From Pseudomonadota bacterium (GTDB lineage: Bacteria > Desulfobacterota > Desulfarculia > Desulfarculales > JAHJDS01), in contig JAHJDS010000517.1 in assembly GCA_018812395.1 (NCBI GenBank), forward strand, positions 1 through 8,995: 8,995 bases of DNA, written 5' to 3'. The notes beneath the pieces are model-generated. The model saw only the letters and a list, made by a program, of their open reading frames with translations, made no database searches and had not been told where the DNA came from. The position numbers and the translations under genes were made by a program. Position 1 is the stretch's first letter; every line of letters begins with the position of its first letter. Of this stretch, positions 1-5,967 are shown one piece after another.

Positions 1-243
1 CAGCCGGACGTCAAACCGAGCGCCGAGCAGGTGGAGGCCGCCGTCAAGCAGCTCCAGCAGATGGCCGCCTCCCTGGACATCAAGCTGAACTTCAAGCTCA
101 GCCGGACCGACAACAGCGTGGTGGTCAAGGTCCTCAACCGGCAGACGAATGAGGTCATCCGGGAAATCCCGCCCGAGAACATCCGTCGTTTGGCCGACCG
201 CATGGCCGAACTCAACGGCCTGCTGTTTGATTCGCGGGCCTGA
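1..243 (+). CDS. flaG: FlaG family flagellar protein, 3' end (partial)
   Basis: The reading frame is open from base 1 to the TGA at 241-243, giving 80 visible codons; the true start lies left of the window. A GTG at 31 is in frame, but it is probably internal because the frame continues upstream with similar composition. The C-terminal part carries the FlaG hallmark: a beta-rich stretch (NSVVVKVLNRQTNEVIREIP) followed by PPENIRRLADRMAELNGLL. This matches the family pattern of V-x-V-x-D/N-x-x-T-x-E-V-I-R-x-I-P-P. FlaG proteins are small (about 100-140 residues), are usually encoded near flagellin and filament-cap genes, and influence filament length; their biochemical role is poorly defined. 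Its presence implies a flagellar gene cluster to the left and fits the chemotaxis genes downstream. The family call is secure; the function is only as good as the family's. Confidence 0.88.
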   Translation, partial: QPDVKPSAEQVEAAVKQLQQMAASLDIKLNFKLSRTDNSVVVKVLNRQTNEVIREIPPENIRRLADRMAELNGLLFDSRA

Positions 244-308
244 GGCCGAGACCGGCCCGGGCCCGCCCCCCCTCCCTGGACGCTTCATCCCACCGATTCG
301 GCTTCCGC

Positions 309-326
309 GACAAGAATAGTCTTGTC
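309..326. repeat. Perfect 7-base inverted repeat (GACAAGA-4-TCTTGTC)
   Basis: The arms 309-315 and 320-326 are perfectly complementary with a 4-base centre (ATAG), and four more T's follow at 327-330. It stands out as AT-rich in a GC-rich genome. Two readings are possible. One is a weak intrinsic terminator for the flaG transcript, since the stem is followed by T's. The other is a dyad operator, because its right arm overlaps the -35 element of the candidate promoter at 322-350. The sequence alone does not decide between them. Confidence 0.45.
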
Positions 327-350
327 TTTTGCCCCGGCTAAGGTTATATT
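322..350 (+). promoter_or_regulatory. Candidate sigma70 promoter for the PilZ gene
   Basis: A TTGTCT hexamer at 322-327 (4 of 6 to TTGACA) is followed after 17 bases by TATATT at 345-350 (5 of 6 to TATAAT). It lies in a locally AT-rich stretch of an otherwise GC-rich intergenic region. The predicted start of transcription is near 357, leaving a leader of roughly 65 bases before the ATG at 422. I see no sigma28 or sigma54 flagellar promoter signature here. Moderate support only. Confidence 0.45.
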
Positions 351-365
351 ATCACTAAATTGTTG

Positions 366-403
366 CGGCCCCGGTCCGTTTTTATTTACTTAGTCCGGGG
401 CCG
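366..403 (+). promoter_or_regulatory. Leader hairpin just before the PilZ gene Shine-Dalgarno
   Basis: A perfect 9-base stem, CGGCCCCGG at 366-374 and CCGGGGCCG at 395-403, encloses a 20-base T-rich loop. It falls within the predicted leader transcript and ends directly against the purine-rich ribosome binding region (GGGAG at 408-412, nine bases before the ATG). There is no T tract after the right arm, so it does not look like an intrinsic terminator. It could affect ribosome access or protect the 5' end; this is inference. Confidence 0.45.
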
Positions 404-421
404 GGAAGGGAGTCTTGATTA

Positions 422-1066
422 ATGGCTGAGCACAATCCGCCGGACGGTCCCGACGACCAGAATCTGCGGCAAGACGCCCGGGTCCAGATCCTGTTTCCGG
501 TCAAGTTCAAGATCTGGAGCCGGTCAGACCTGCCCACCCTGACCAAGCGCCACCGGGGCCTATCCGCCGAGGCCATGTCCCAGCTGGGGGACGTGTCCGG
601 AGATCTGATGGCCGAGACCGAGATCGAGGATTTTCTGAGGCCGCTGCTGCCCATCCTCAGCCAACTGGAACGCAAACTGAACTTCATCATCCAATTGCTC
701 ACCGAGCGCGAGGAGGTGGACCAATTCCCCGCCGAGGGCGAGATCATCGACCTGAGCGGCTCGGGGGCGCGATTGATCACCGATGTCGACGTCCCCGCCG
801 ACGGCCTGTTGGAAATGGCCATCCGGCCGCCCGGTCTGCAGACCGGCATCCCCTTGGTCGGGGCGGTCCAGCGCGTCCGGCCTTCGGGCCAGGCGCCGTA
901 CCGTCGCGAGGTGGCCCTGTTGTACGTCATCATCCAGGAGATGGACCGCGAACGCATCATCCGCTACGTCTTCCAAGCCCAGCGCCAGCAGCTCCAAAGT
1001 CGCACCTATCGCCAGGAGCCGGGGTCCGTGGCCGTCGGGGATCGACGTGACGACCGCTCCGAATAG
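422..1066 (+). CDS. PilZ-domain protein with a helical insertion
   Basis: This is a predicted c-di-GMP receptor of 214 residues. Both PilZ binding signatures are visible: RxxxR at residues 16-20 (RQDAR) and D-x-S-x-x-G at 110-115 (DLSGSG), followed by beta strands with GAVQRVRP and a REVALLYV strand near 160-170. In a canonical PilZ domain the two signatures are about 20-30 residues apart. Here about 90 residues intervene, including an amphipathic helix at about 69-98 (FLRPLLPILSQLERKLNFII) that resembles the long helix of atypical/tetrameric PilZ (tPilZ) proteins, so oligomerisation is plausible. No signal peptide or membrane segment is seen. The start ATG is preceded by GGGAG at 408-412 with nine-base spacing. 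cheB begins 66 bases after the stop, or 99 bases if its TTG start is used, so the gene probably shares a transcript with the chemotaxis block. A role in tuning flagellar motility is inferred from context; ligand binding is not shown. Confidence 0.8.
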   Translation: MAEHNPPDGPDDQNLRQDARVQILFPVKFKIWSRSDLPTLTKRHRGLSAEAMSQLGDVSGDLMAETEIEDFLRPLLPILSQLERKLNFIIQLLTEREEVDQFPAEGEIIDLSGSGARLITDVDVPADGLLEMAIRPPGLQTGIPLVGAVQRVRPSGQAPYRREVALLYVIIQEMDRERIIRYVFQAQRQQLQSRTYRQEPGSVAVGDRRDDRSE

Positions 1067-1132
1067 CCCTTCCGGACCGAGTCAGCCCCCCCCCGTTCCG
1101 GGTCAGCCGGCGCCCCCGGCGGCCAAGGCTCC

Positions 1133-2212
1133 ATGGGCCCCGGGTCCGACGGCCAGGGCGGGAAATTGATTCGGGTCCTGGTGGTGGACGATTCGAGCTT
1201 CATGCGCCAGTCGCTGAAGCGGATGCTCGAAACGGACCCCCAGATCGAGGTCGTGGCCACGGCCCGGGACGGCCTGGACGGCCTGGAAAAGGTCCAAAAA
1301 TTAAACCCCGACGTGGTCACCCTGGACGTGGAGATGCCGCGCCTGGACGGCCTGGGCGCCCTGGCCCGGATCATGGCCACCTCGCCGCGGCCGGTGATCA
1401 TGATCAGCTCCCTGACCACCGAAGGGGCCAGGGCGACGCTGTCGGCCCTGGATATGGGCGCGGTGGACTTCATTCCCAAGGACCTGGGCCGGGCCGGCCA
1501 GGACATCGTCACCATCCGCGATCAGTTGATCCAGAAAGTCAAGGCCGTGGCCGGCCGCCGGGTGCGCTCTTTCCTGTCCCGGGCGCACCGGAAAGCGGCG
1601 GCCCCCGCCGGACCGATGCCGAGCGTTCGCTCCGGCGACGTGGGGCTGGTGGCCGTCGGCGCCTCGACCGGAGGCCCGCCGGCCCTGCAGACCATCCTGA
1701 CCCGCCTGCCGGCCCACTTTCCGGCCCCGCTGGTGATTGTCCAGCACATGCCCCCGGCGTTCACCGGCCCGTTCGCCCAGCGCCTGGACTCGGTGTGCGC
1801 CCTGACGGTCTCCGAGGCCAGCCACGGCCAAACGCTGCAGCCGGGCCATGCCCTGGTCGCCCCGGGCGGTAAACACCTGACCCTGCGGCGGCGCGGCACC
1901 CGGGTCGAGGTGGTCTTGTCCGACGAACCGGCCAAGACGTTGCATCGACCGTCCGCGGACGTGATGATGTCCTCGGCCGCGGCGACCTATCGCCAGCAAT
2001 GTCTGGGGGTCATCCTGACCGGCATGGGCCATGACGGCCAGGAAGGCATGGCCGCCATCAAGCGGACCCAGGGCCGGACCCTGGCCCAGGACGAGGCCAG
2101 TTGCGTGGTCTACGGCATGCCCCGGGCCGTGGTCGAGGCCGGCCTGGCGGACGCCGTCGTCGACCTGGAAAACATGGCTCGGGTCATCGGCCGTGTGGCC
2201 GAGTCCCACTGA
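1133..2212 (+). CDS. cheB: CheB: protein-glutamate methylesterase/glutamine deamidase
   Basis: CheB removes methyl groups from chemoreceptor glutamates (and deamidates receptor glutamines) when phosphorylated by CheA, giving adaptation. Numbering from the ATG at 1133, a receiver domain spans about 12-130: acidic pair D19/D20, phosphoacceptor D65 (TLDVEMP), conserved S92/S93 and K116 (FIPKD). A linker to about 168 leads to the methylesterase domain, with the catalytic triad S178 (GASTGG), H205 (VQHMPP) and D301 (GMGHDG). All residues needed for both domains are present, and 348-359 residues is the usual family length. The start is uncertain. The ATG gives an atypical extension MGPGSDGQGGK, whereas a TTG at 1166 with AGGG at 1155-1158 gives the canonical MIRVLVVDDS start. 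cheW follows after 116 bases. No cheR is adjacent in the window. Confidence 0.95.
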   Translation: MGPGSDGQGGKLIRVLVVDDSSFMRQSLKRMLETDPQIEVVATARDGLDGLEKVQKLNPDVVTLDVEMPRLDGLGALARIMATSPRPVIMISSLTTEGARATLSALDMGAVDFIPKDLGRAGQDIVTIRDQLIQKVKAVAGRRVRSFLSRAHRKAAAPAGPMPSVRSGDVGLVAVGASTGGPPALQTILTRLPAHFPAPLVIVQHMPPAFTGPFAQRLDSVCALTVSEASHGQTLQPGHALVAPGGKHLTLRRRGTRVEVVLSDEPAKTLHRPSADVMMSSAAATYRQQCLGVILTGMGHDGQEGMAAIKRTQGRTLAQDEASCVVYGMPRAVVEAGLADAVVDLENMARVIGRVAESH

Positions 2213-2222
2213 GGGGCCGGTC

Positions 2223-2251
2223 TTGTCGGTTCGGTTCCGGGTCGGTATGAT
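2223..2251 (+). promoter_or_regulatory. Possible internal promoter upstream of cheW
   Basis: TTGTCG at 2223-2228 (4 of 6) is followed after 17 bases by TATGAT at 2246-2251 (5 of 6); a second TATGAT lies at 2255-2260. The cheB-cheW gap of 116 bases is long for an operon junction and is locally AT-rich at this spot. Transcription would start near 2258. The cheB stop at 2212 lies just upstream, so this could give cheW-cheA independent expression. Weak to moderate evidence. Confidence 0.33.
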
Positions 2252-2328
2252 GATTATGATAGGATGAGACGGCCCCCGGGACCGTCGTCTGATTTTCCAG
2301 TGGCCGGGGACACAGAGGGGAGGTCGCC

Positions 2329-2874
2329 ATGGAACCCGAGGGCAACTCGACATCGGCCGGGAACGAAGACCGGGAGACGAGCGATCTCCCCCGGACCGAG
2401 GACCGAAGCCGGGGAGGGGCAGGGCGCCTGCGTCAGATGGTCACCTTTTTTCTGGGCGACGAGGAATTCGGCGTGGACATCACCCACGTCCGGGAGATCA
2501 ACCGCCTGATGCTCATCACGCCGGTGCCGCGGGCCCCGGCCAGCGTCGAAGGGGTGATCAACCTGCGGGGCCAGGTGGTGCCGGTGGTGGATCTCCGGCG
2601 ACAGTTCGGCCTGCCGGCCCTGGAGCATGACCGCCGGACGCGAATCGTGGTCGTGGACCTCGAGGGGACCGCCGTCGGGTTCCTGGTCGACGAGGTCAGC
2701 GAGGTCCTCCGACTGCCCGAATCGGCCGTCGAGTCCCCGCCGGCCATGGTCGGCAGCCTCGAGTCCAAATACATCAGCGGCGTCGGTAAGATTGACGACC
2801 GGTTACTCATTATCCTCGACCTGCCGCACCTGGTGACCGGCGCGGGCGAGGGTGGTTGGATCGTACAAGCCTAA
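2329..2874 (+). CDS. cheW: CheW: chemotaxis coupling scaffold protein
   Basis: CheW links chemoreceptors to the CheA kinase in the cytoplasmic signalling array. The CheW fold occupies about residues 36-170 of 181. It begins QMVTFFLGDEEFGVDITHVREI, has the diagnostic GVINLRGQVVPVVDLR at about 75-90, and ends with GVGKIDDRLLIILDL at 151-165. The first 35 residues are polar and probably disordered, making the protein somewhat longer than a minimal CheW. The start is supported by AGAGGGGAGG at 2314-2323, five bases before the ATG. A downstream in-frame ATG at 2437 would give a minimal CheW but has a poorer ribosome binding site. The stop lies 13 bases before the preferred cheA ATG, so the two are almost certainly cotranscribed. 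Confidence 0.95.
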   Translation: MEPEGNSTSAGNEDRETSDLPRTEDRSRGGAGRLRQMVTFFLGDEEFGVDITHVREINRLMLITPVPRAPASVEGVINLRGQVVPVVDLRRQFGLPALEHDRRTRIVVVDLEGTAVGFLVDEVSEVLRLPESAVESPPAMVGSLESKYISGVGKIDDRLLIILDLPHLVTGAGEGGWIVQA

Positions 2875-2887
2875 CGGGGCAGACCTC

Positions 2888-5692
2888 ATGCAGGACGACG
2901 GCATCCTAGATCCGGAAATTTTGAGCGAATTCGCGGTCGAGGCCAAGGAGCACCTGACGGCCATCGAACCGAGCCTGCTCGAACTGGAAAAAACGCCCGA
3001 CGACCACGATCTTCTGGACACCATCTTTCGGCCGATGCACTCGATCAAGGGCGCGGCCTCGTTCATCGGCCTCGATGACATCGCCGATCTGACCCACAAG
3101 TTCGAAAACCTGCTCGACGAGTTGCGCAAGGGCCGCCTGAACGTGGACGCGGACGTGATCGACCTGTTGTTCGCCGCCACCGACTTGACCGTCAAGCTGA
3201 TCGACAACCTGGGCCTCGATCCCGAGGAGCGCGAAGACCTGGGGGCCGAGATCGGCGTGCTCGTCGCCCGGGCCGAATCCCGGCTGAGCGGGGCCCCGGC
3301 CGCGGCGGTGGAGGGGCCGCCCTCCGAGCCGTTGGCGGTTCCGGGTGATGATTTGGGGGCGGTGGAGGAGCACCTGGCCGACTTCGTGGACGAGGCCCGC
3401 GAGATCCAGGCCGCCCTGACCGCGGAACTGGTCTCCTTGGAGGCCGCGGGCGCCGATCCCGATCTGTTGGCCGGCTTGTTCCGGTGGTTCCACAACTTGA
3501 AGGGCAACGCCTCAGACATCGGCTTCACCCAGATGGAGGAGCTGACCCACCGGGCGGAGACGGTCCTGGGCGATCTGCGCGCCGGGGCGCTCGATCTCGA
3601 GTCCGAGGTGATCAGCGCCCTGCTGGCGGCCGCGGACACCATCGAGGTCCTGCTCGACCACATCTCGCCGGAGGGCATCCGGCCGGCCGACACCTCGGCC
3701 GTGCTCGAGTCCCTGGACGCCATCCTGGCCCGTCGTCGGGCCCCGACCGAGGCCCCGGCCGCCCCGGAGTCGGCCCCCGAGCCGCCGGCCGTCTCTTCGG
3801 CCGAGGCCATGGACGAGGCCCTCACCCAGATCGGCGACGCCCTGGGCGCCCTGGCCCGCGACCCCCAGGACGCCGCGGCCTTGGCGGCCCTGCCCCGGGC
3901 TATGTCCGATCTCCATTACCAGGCGGGCACGTCGGGCTTCCCCGAGATCGAGCAGAAGGCGGCCGAGCGGCTGGCCGTGGCCACCCGGGCCGAGCGGGGC
4001 CGGACGACCGTCGAGGGAACGGTCCTGGACGACTTCTTCACGGCCTATCTCGATCTGAGCCGGATGGTGGACGCGGTCCGCTCCGGGGCCATGGCCCCGG
4101 CCGGGGCTCCCCCGGCCGAGCCGCCCCGGGACAAGCTGGTCGGAGAAATCCTGGTCGAGGAAAAGGTGGCCACCCCCGAGCAGGTGGAGGCCGCCCTCAA
4201 GGCCCAGGATTCGGGGCGCCGCCCCTTGGGCCGCATCCTGACCGAGGCCGGTCTGGCGGAACCGGAGGCCGTCGCCAAGGGCCTTCAAATACAGGCCAAG
4301 GGCCGCCAGCCGCTGGGCAAGATATTGGTCGAGGACCAGCTGGTCCCGGCCGAGGCCGTCGAGGAGGCCGCCCGCAAGCAGAAGAAACCCAAGGCCGCCC
4401 CCGTGGCCGAGACCATCCGCGTCGAGCACGCCAAGCTCGATTCGCTGATGAACCTCATCGGCGAGCTGATCATCAACCGCAACCGGTTCTCCATGATCCT
4501 CAAGATGGTCGCCGATGAGGTGGATCTGGCCGAGATCGGCGCCCAGTTGGCCGAGACGACCACCGCCATGGGACGCATCTCCGACGAGCTGCAGGACACC
4601 ATCATGAAGGTCCGGATGGTGCCCGTTAAAAACGTGTTCAATCGCATGCCCCGCCTGGTGCGGGACCTGTCGATGCAGTCCGGCAAAAAAGTCAACCTCG
4701 TCATCGAGGGCGAGGAAACCGAACTGGACAAGACGGTCATCGAGGAAATCAGCGACCCCCTGGTCCACCTCCTCCGCAACGCGGTGGACCACGGCCTCGA
4801 GGCCCCGGAACAACGGGCCGCCGCGGACAAGCCGGAAACGGGCACCGTTCATCTGCGGGCCTACCACAAGGGCAATACGGTGGTCATCGAGGTCGAGGAC
4901 GACGGCCGAGGCATAGACCCCGAAATCCTGCGTCAAAAGGCGGTGGACAAGGGGCTGTTCTCCGCCGAGGCGGCCTACGCCCTGGACGATCGGGAGGCCC
5001 TGGAGCTGATCTTCTTGCCCGGCTTTTCCACGGCCGAAGAGGTCAGTTCCATCTCCGGGCGCGGCGTGGGCATGGACGTGGTCCGCTCCAACATCCGCAA
5101 GCTCAAGGGCCAGGCGTTCATCGAATCGGAACCGGGGGTGATGACGCGCCTGTCGCTGACACTGCCCTTGACCCTGGCCATCATCGACGCCCTGACGGTC
5201 ATCGTCAACGGCATGCGTTACGCCATTCCCCTGGAGGCGGTGCAGGAGACGATCAAGGTCGAGCAGGAGACGGTCTCCTCGGTCGATCAGCGCCGGGCCA
5301 TCAGTCTTCGCGGCGACGTCTTGTCCGTGGTGGATCTGGCCCAGCTCATCGAGGTCGCCCCCCGGCCCCGCGACCGGGAGAGTCTGCCCGTGGTCGTCAT
5401 CGGCGACGACAACCGGCGGCTGGGGGTGGTCGTCGACGAGATGCTCGAACGCCAGGAGATCGTCATCAAGAGCCTGGGCAATTTCCTGGGCGAGATCAGG
5501 GGGCTCAGCGGCGCGACCATCACCGGCGACGGCCAGGTGGTCCTCATTCTGGACCCCATCGAGTTGATCAAGCTGGCCCAGCAGGCGGACGTGGCCGTCG
5601 AGACCCGGGCGCCGTCGACGGCTCCCGACCCCGGGACGCCGCCGCCCTCCCCGGACGACTCCGGACCGGCCGAGCAACCGCCGGCCCCTTGA
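2888..5692 (+). CDS. cheA: CheA: multi-HPt chemotaxis histidine kinase with MshEN-like repeats
   Basis: CheA is the sensor kinase of the chemotaxis array; it autophosphorylates on an HPt histidine and passes phosphate to CheY and CheB. Domains in order (ATG 2888 = residue 1): HPt1 about 10-110 with H51 (HSIKGAA); HPt2 about 156-265 with H202 (HNLKGNA); a Pro/Ala linker; a degenerate HPt-like domain about 303-405 with H343 in HYQAG, lacking the usual Lys; three 24-residue MshEN-like repeats 417-498; P3 dimerisation from about 511; P4 kinase with N box 627-638 (HLLRNAVDHGLE), G1 DDGRGID 671-677, F box 709-720 and G2 GRGVGMD 724-730; a P5 CheW-like domain about 769-890; and a Pro-rich tail. No P2 CheY-binding domain or receiver is recognised. 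At 934 residues it is much longer than E. coli CheA (654). An upstream in-frame GTG at 2852, overlapping cheW, would add 12 residues; the ATG is preferred because it gives a normal start just before HPt1. Kinase motifs are intact, so it is probably active. Confidence 0.95.
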   Translation: MQDDGILDPEILSEFAVEAKEHLTAIEPSLLELEKTPDDHDLLDTIFRPMHSIKGAASFIGLDDIADLTHKFENLLDELRKGRLNVDADVIDLLFAATDLTVKLIDNLGLDPEEREDLGAEIGVLVARAESRLSGAPAAAVEGPPSEPLAVPGDDLGAVEEHLADFVDEAREIQAALTAELVSLEAAGADPDLLAGLFRWFHNLKGNASDIGFTQMEELTHRAETVLGDLRAGALDLESEVISALLAAADTIEVLLDHISPEGIRPADTSAVLESLDAILARRRAPTEAPAAPESAPEPPAVSSAEAMDEALTQIGDALGALARDPQDAAALAALPRAMSDLHYQAGTSGFPEIEQKAAERLAVATRAERGRTTVEGTVLDDFFTAYLDLSRMVDAVRSGAMAPAGAPPAEPPRDKLVGEILVEEKVATPEQVEAALKAQDSGRRPLGRILTEAGLAEPEAVAKGLQIQAKGRQPLGKILVEDQLVPAEAVEEAARKQKKPKAAPVAETIRVEHAKLDSLMNLIGELIINRNRFSMILKMVADEVDLAEIGAQLAETTTAMGRISDELQDTIMKVRMVPVKNVFNRMPRLVRDLSMQSGKKVNLVIEGEETELDKTVIEEISDPLVHLLRNAVDHGLEAPEQRAAADKPETGTVHLRAYHKGNTVVIEVEDDGRGIDPEILRQKAVDKGLFSAEAAYALDDREALELIFLPGFSTAEEVSSISGRGVGMDVVRSNIRKLKGQAFIESEPGVMTRLSLTLPLTLAIIDALTVIVNGMRYAIPLEAVQETIKVEQETVSSVDQRRAISLRGDVLSVVDLAQLIEVAPRPRDRESLPVVVIGDDNRRLGVVVDEMLERQEIVIKSLGNFLGEIRGLSGATITGDGQVVLILDPIELIKLAQQADVAVETRAPSTAPDPGTPPPSPDDSGPAEQPPAP
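4136..4381 (+). repeat. Three tandem 24-residue MshEN-like repeats within cheA
   Basis: CheA residues 417-440, 446-469 and 475-498 are three repeats of exactly 24 residues, separated by 5-residue spacers (DSGRR and AKGRQ). Each follows x-[LV]-G-x-x-[LI]-[LVT]-x-x-x-[LV]-[AV]-x-x-x-x-V-x-x-x-[LA]-x-x-Q, for example PLGRILTEAGL and PLGKILVEDQL. This matches the published MshEN (T2SSE_N) c-di-GMP-binding pattern, which has 24-residue motifs and a 5-residue spacer. The usual Arg at the first position is L, P and P here, although Arg residues occur in the first spacer next to repeat 2. The repeat geometry is seen directly; ligand binding is inference. Confidence 0.7.
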
Positions 5693-5747
5693 CCCGGCGG
5701 CCACGGCCGCCGGGGCGGGACCGCTCCGGCCCGTCCCGGGGGGACGG
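5693..5747 (+). terminator. GC-rich hairpins after cheA, possible transcription end
   Basis: Directly after the cheA stop a perfect 10-base inverted repeat, CCCGGCGGCC at 5693-5702 and GGCCGCCGGG at 5705-5714, forms a very stable hairpin. A second, CCGTCCC at 5731-5737 with GGGACGG at 5741-5747, follows. Neither is followed by a T tract, so classical intrinsic termination is not supported. They may stabilise the 3' end of the message or act with Rho. The rest of the 267-base gap is GC-rich until the promoter at 5871. Confidence 0.4.
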
Positions 5748-5870
5748 TCCCTTCGGGTCCCGGTCAGCGGGAGAGTGCGGATCAGTCGGGATAGTGCCCT
5801 CGAGCCCCTTCCCGGCCCGGGGGCGGGGCGGTGACCTCCCGGTCTCCCCGGGTGGGCGCTCGTCAAGATG

Positions 5871-5899
5871 TTGACAGAATCACGCCCCGGACATATATT
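5871..5899 (+). promoter_or_regulatory. Strong sigma70-type promoter
   Basis: A perfect TTGACA at 5871-5876 is followed after the optimal 17 bases by TATATT at 5894-5899 (5 of 6), with an AT-rich stretch through 5905. This is the best promoter match in the window. Transcription should begin near 5906, about 54 bases upstream of the ATG at 5960. The strength suggests that the downstream cold-shock-domain gene is highly expressed and independent of the chemotaxis block. Confidence 0.75.
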
Positions 5900-5906
5900 T
5901 TAATTA

Positions 5907-5918
5907 GCTCTTTGACAA
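5907..5918 (+). promoter_or_regulatory. boxA-like antitermination element
   Basis: GCTCTTTGACAA at 5907-5918 matches the rRNA-leader boxA core GCTCTTTAACAA at 11 of 12 positions; the single difference, A to G, is tolerated in many bacterial boxA sites. It lies at or within a base or two of the predicted 5' end of the transcript. In known cases boxA RNA is bound by NusB-NusE. The TTGACA it contains has no matching -10 downstream, so a second promoter is unlikely. Being so close to the transcript start weakens the boxA reading. Confidence 0.45.
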
Positions 5919-5933
5919 TCGAACTTCGGTCGG

Positions 5934-5967
5934 CGGTCCATCAGGCGAAGGAGATTTAAATGGACCG
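5934..5967 (+). promoter_or_regulatory. Leader hairpin pairing the start codon, Shine-Dalgarno in loop
   Basis: CGGTCCAT at 5934-5941 is perfectly complementary to ATGGACCG at 5960-5967, with two possible G-U pairs extending the base of the stem. The ATG start codon is in the right arm, and the Shine-Dalgarno AAGGAG (5948-5953, six bases before the ATG) is in the 18-base loop. The fold would hide the start codon while exposing the ribosome binding site, which is a plausible translational switch. The complementarity is seen; the regulation is inference. Confidence 0.45.

Noticed and set aside
1301..2353. Minus-strand 350-codon frame opposite cheB
   Set aside because: Translation is low-complexity and R/G/H-rich, a typical antisense shadow in GC-rich DNA; CheB on the + strand has all catalytic residues.
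2852..2887. GTG at 2852 as the cheA start, overlapping the end of cheW
   Set aside because: It adds 12 residues without family resemblance; the ATG at 2888 begins directly before HPt1. It remains possible.
4179..4203. Near-identical 24-base stretch shared with 25-48 in flaG
   Set aside because: Both encode an E-Q-V-E-A-A helix with the same preferred codons; the surrounding sequence does not match, so chance is the simplest explanation.
3512..5866. A very long open frame on the minus strand (784 codons) opposite cheA
   Set aside because: It mirrors the GC-rich cheA coding sequence, has low-complexity G/Q/R-rich translation with no recognisable domain, and the + strand frame encodes a complete CheA.
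5912..5917. Second TTGACA as a further -35 element
   Set aside because: No -10-like hexamer occurs 16-18 bases downstream (GC-rich there); the hexamer is better explained as part of the boxA-like site.
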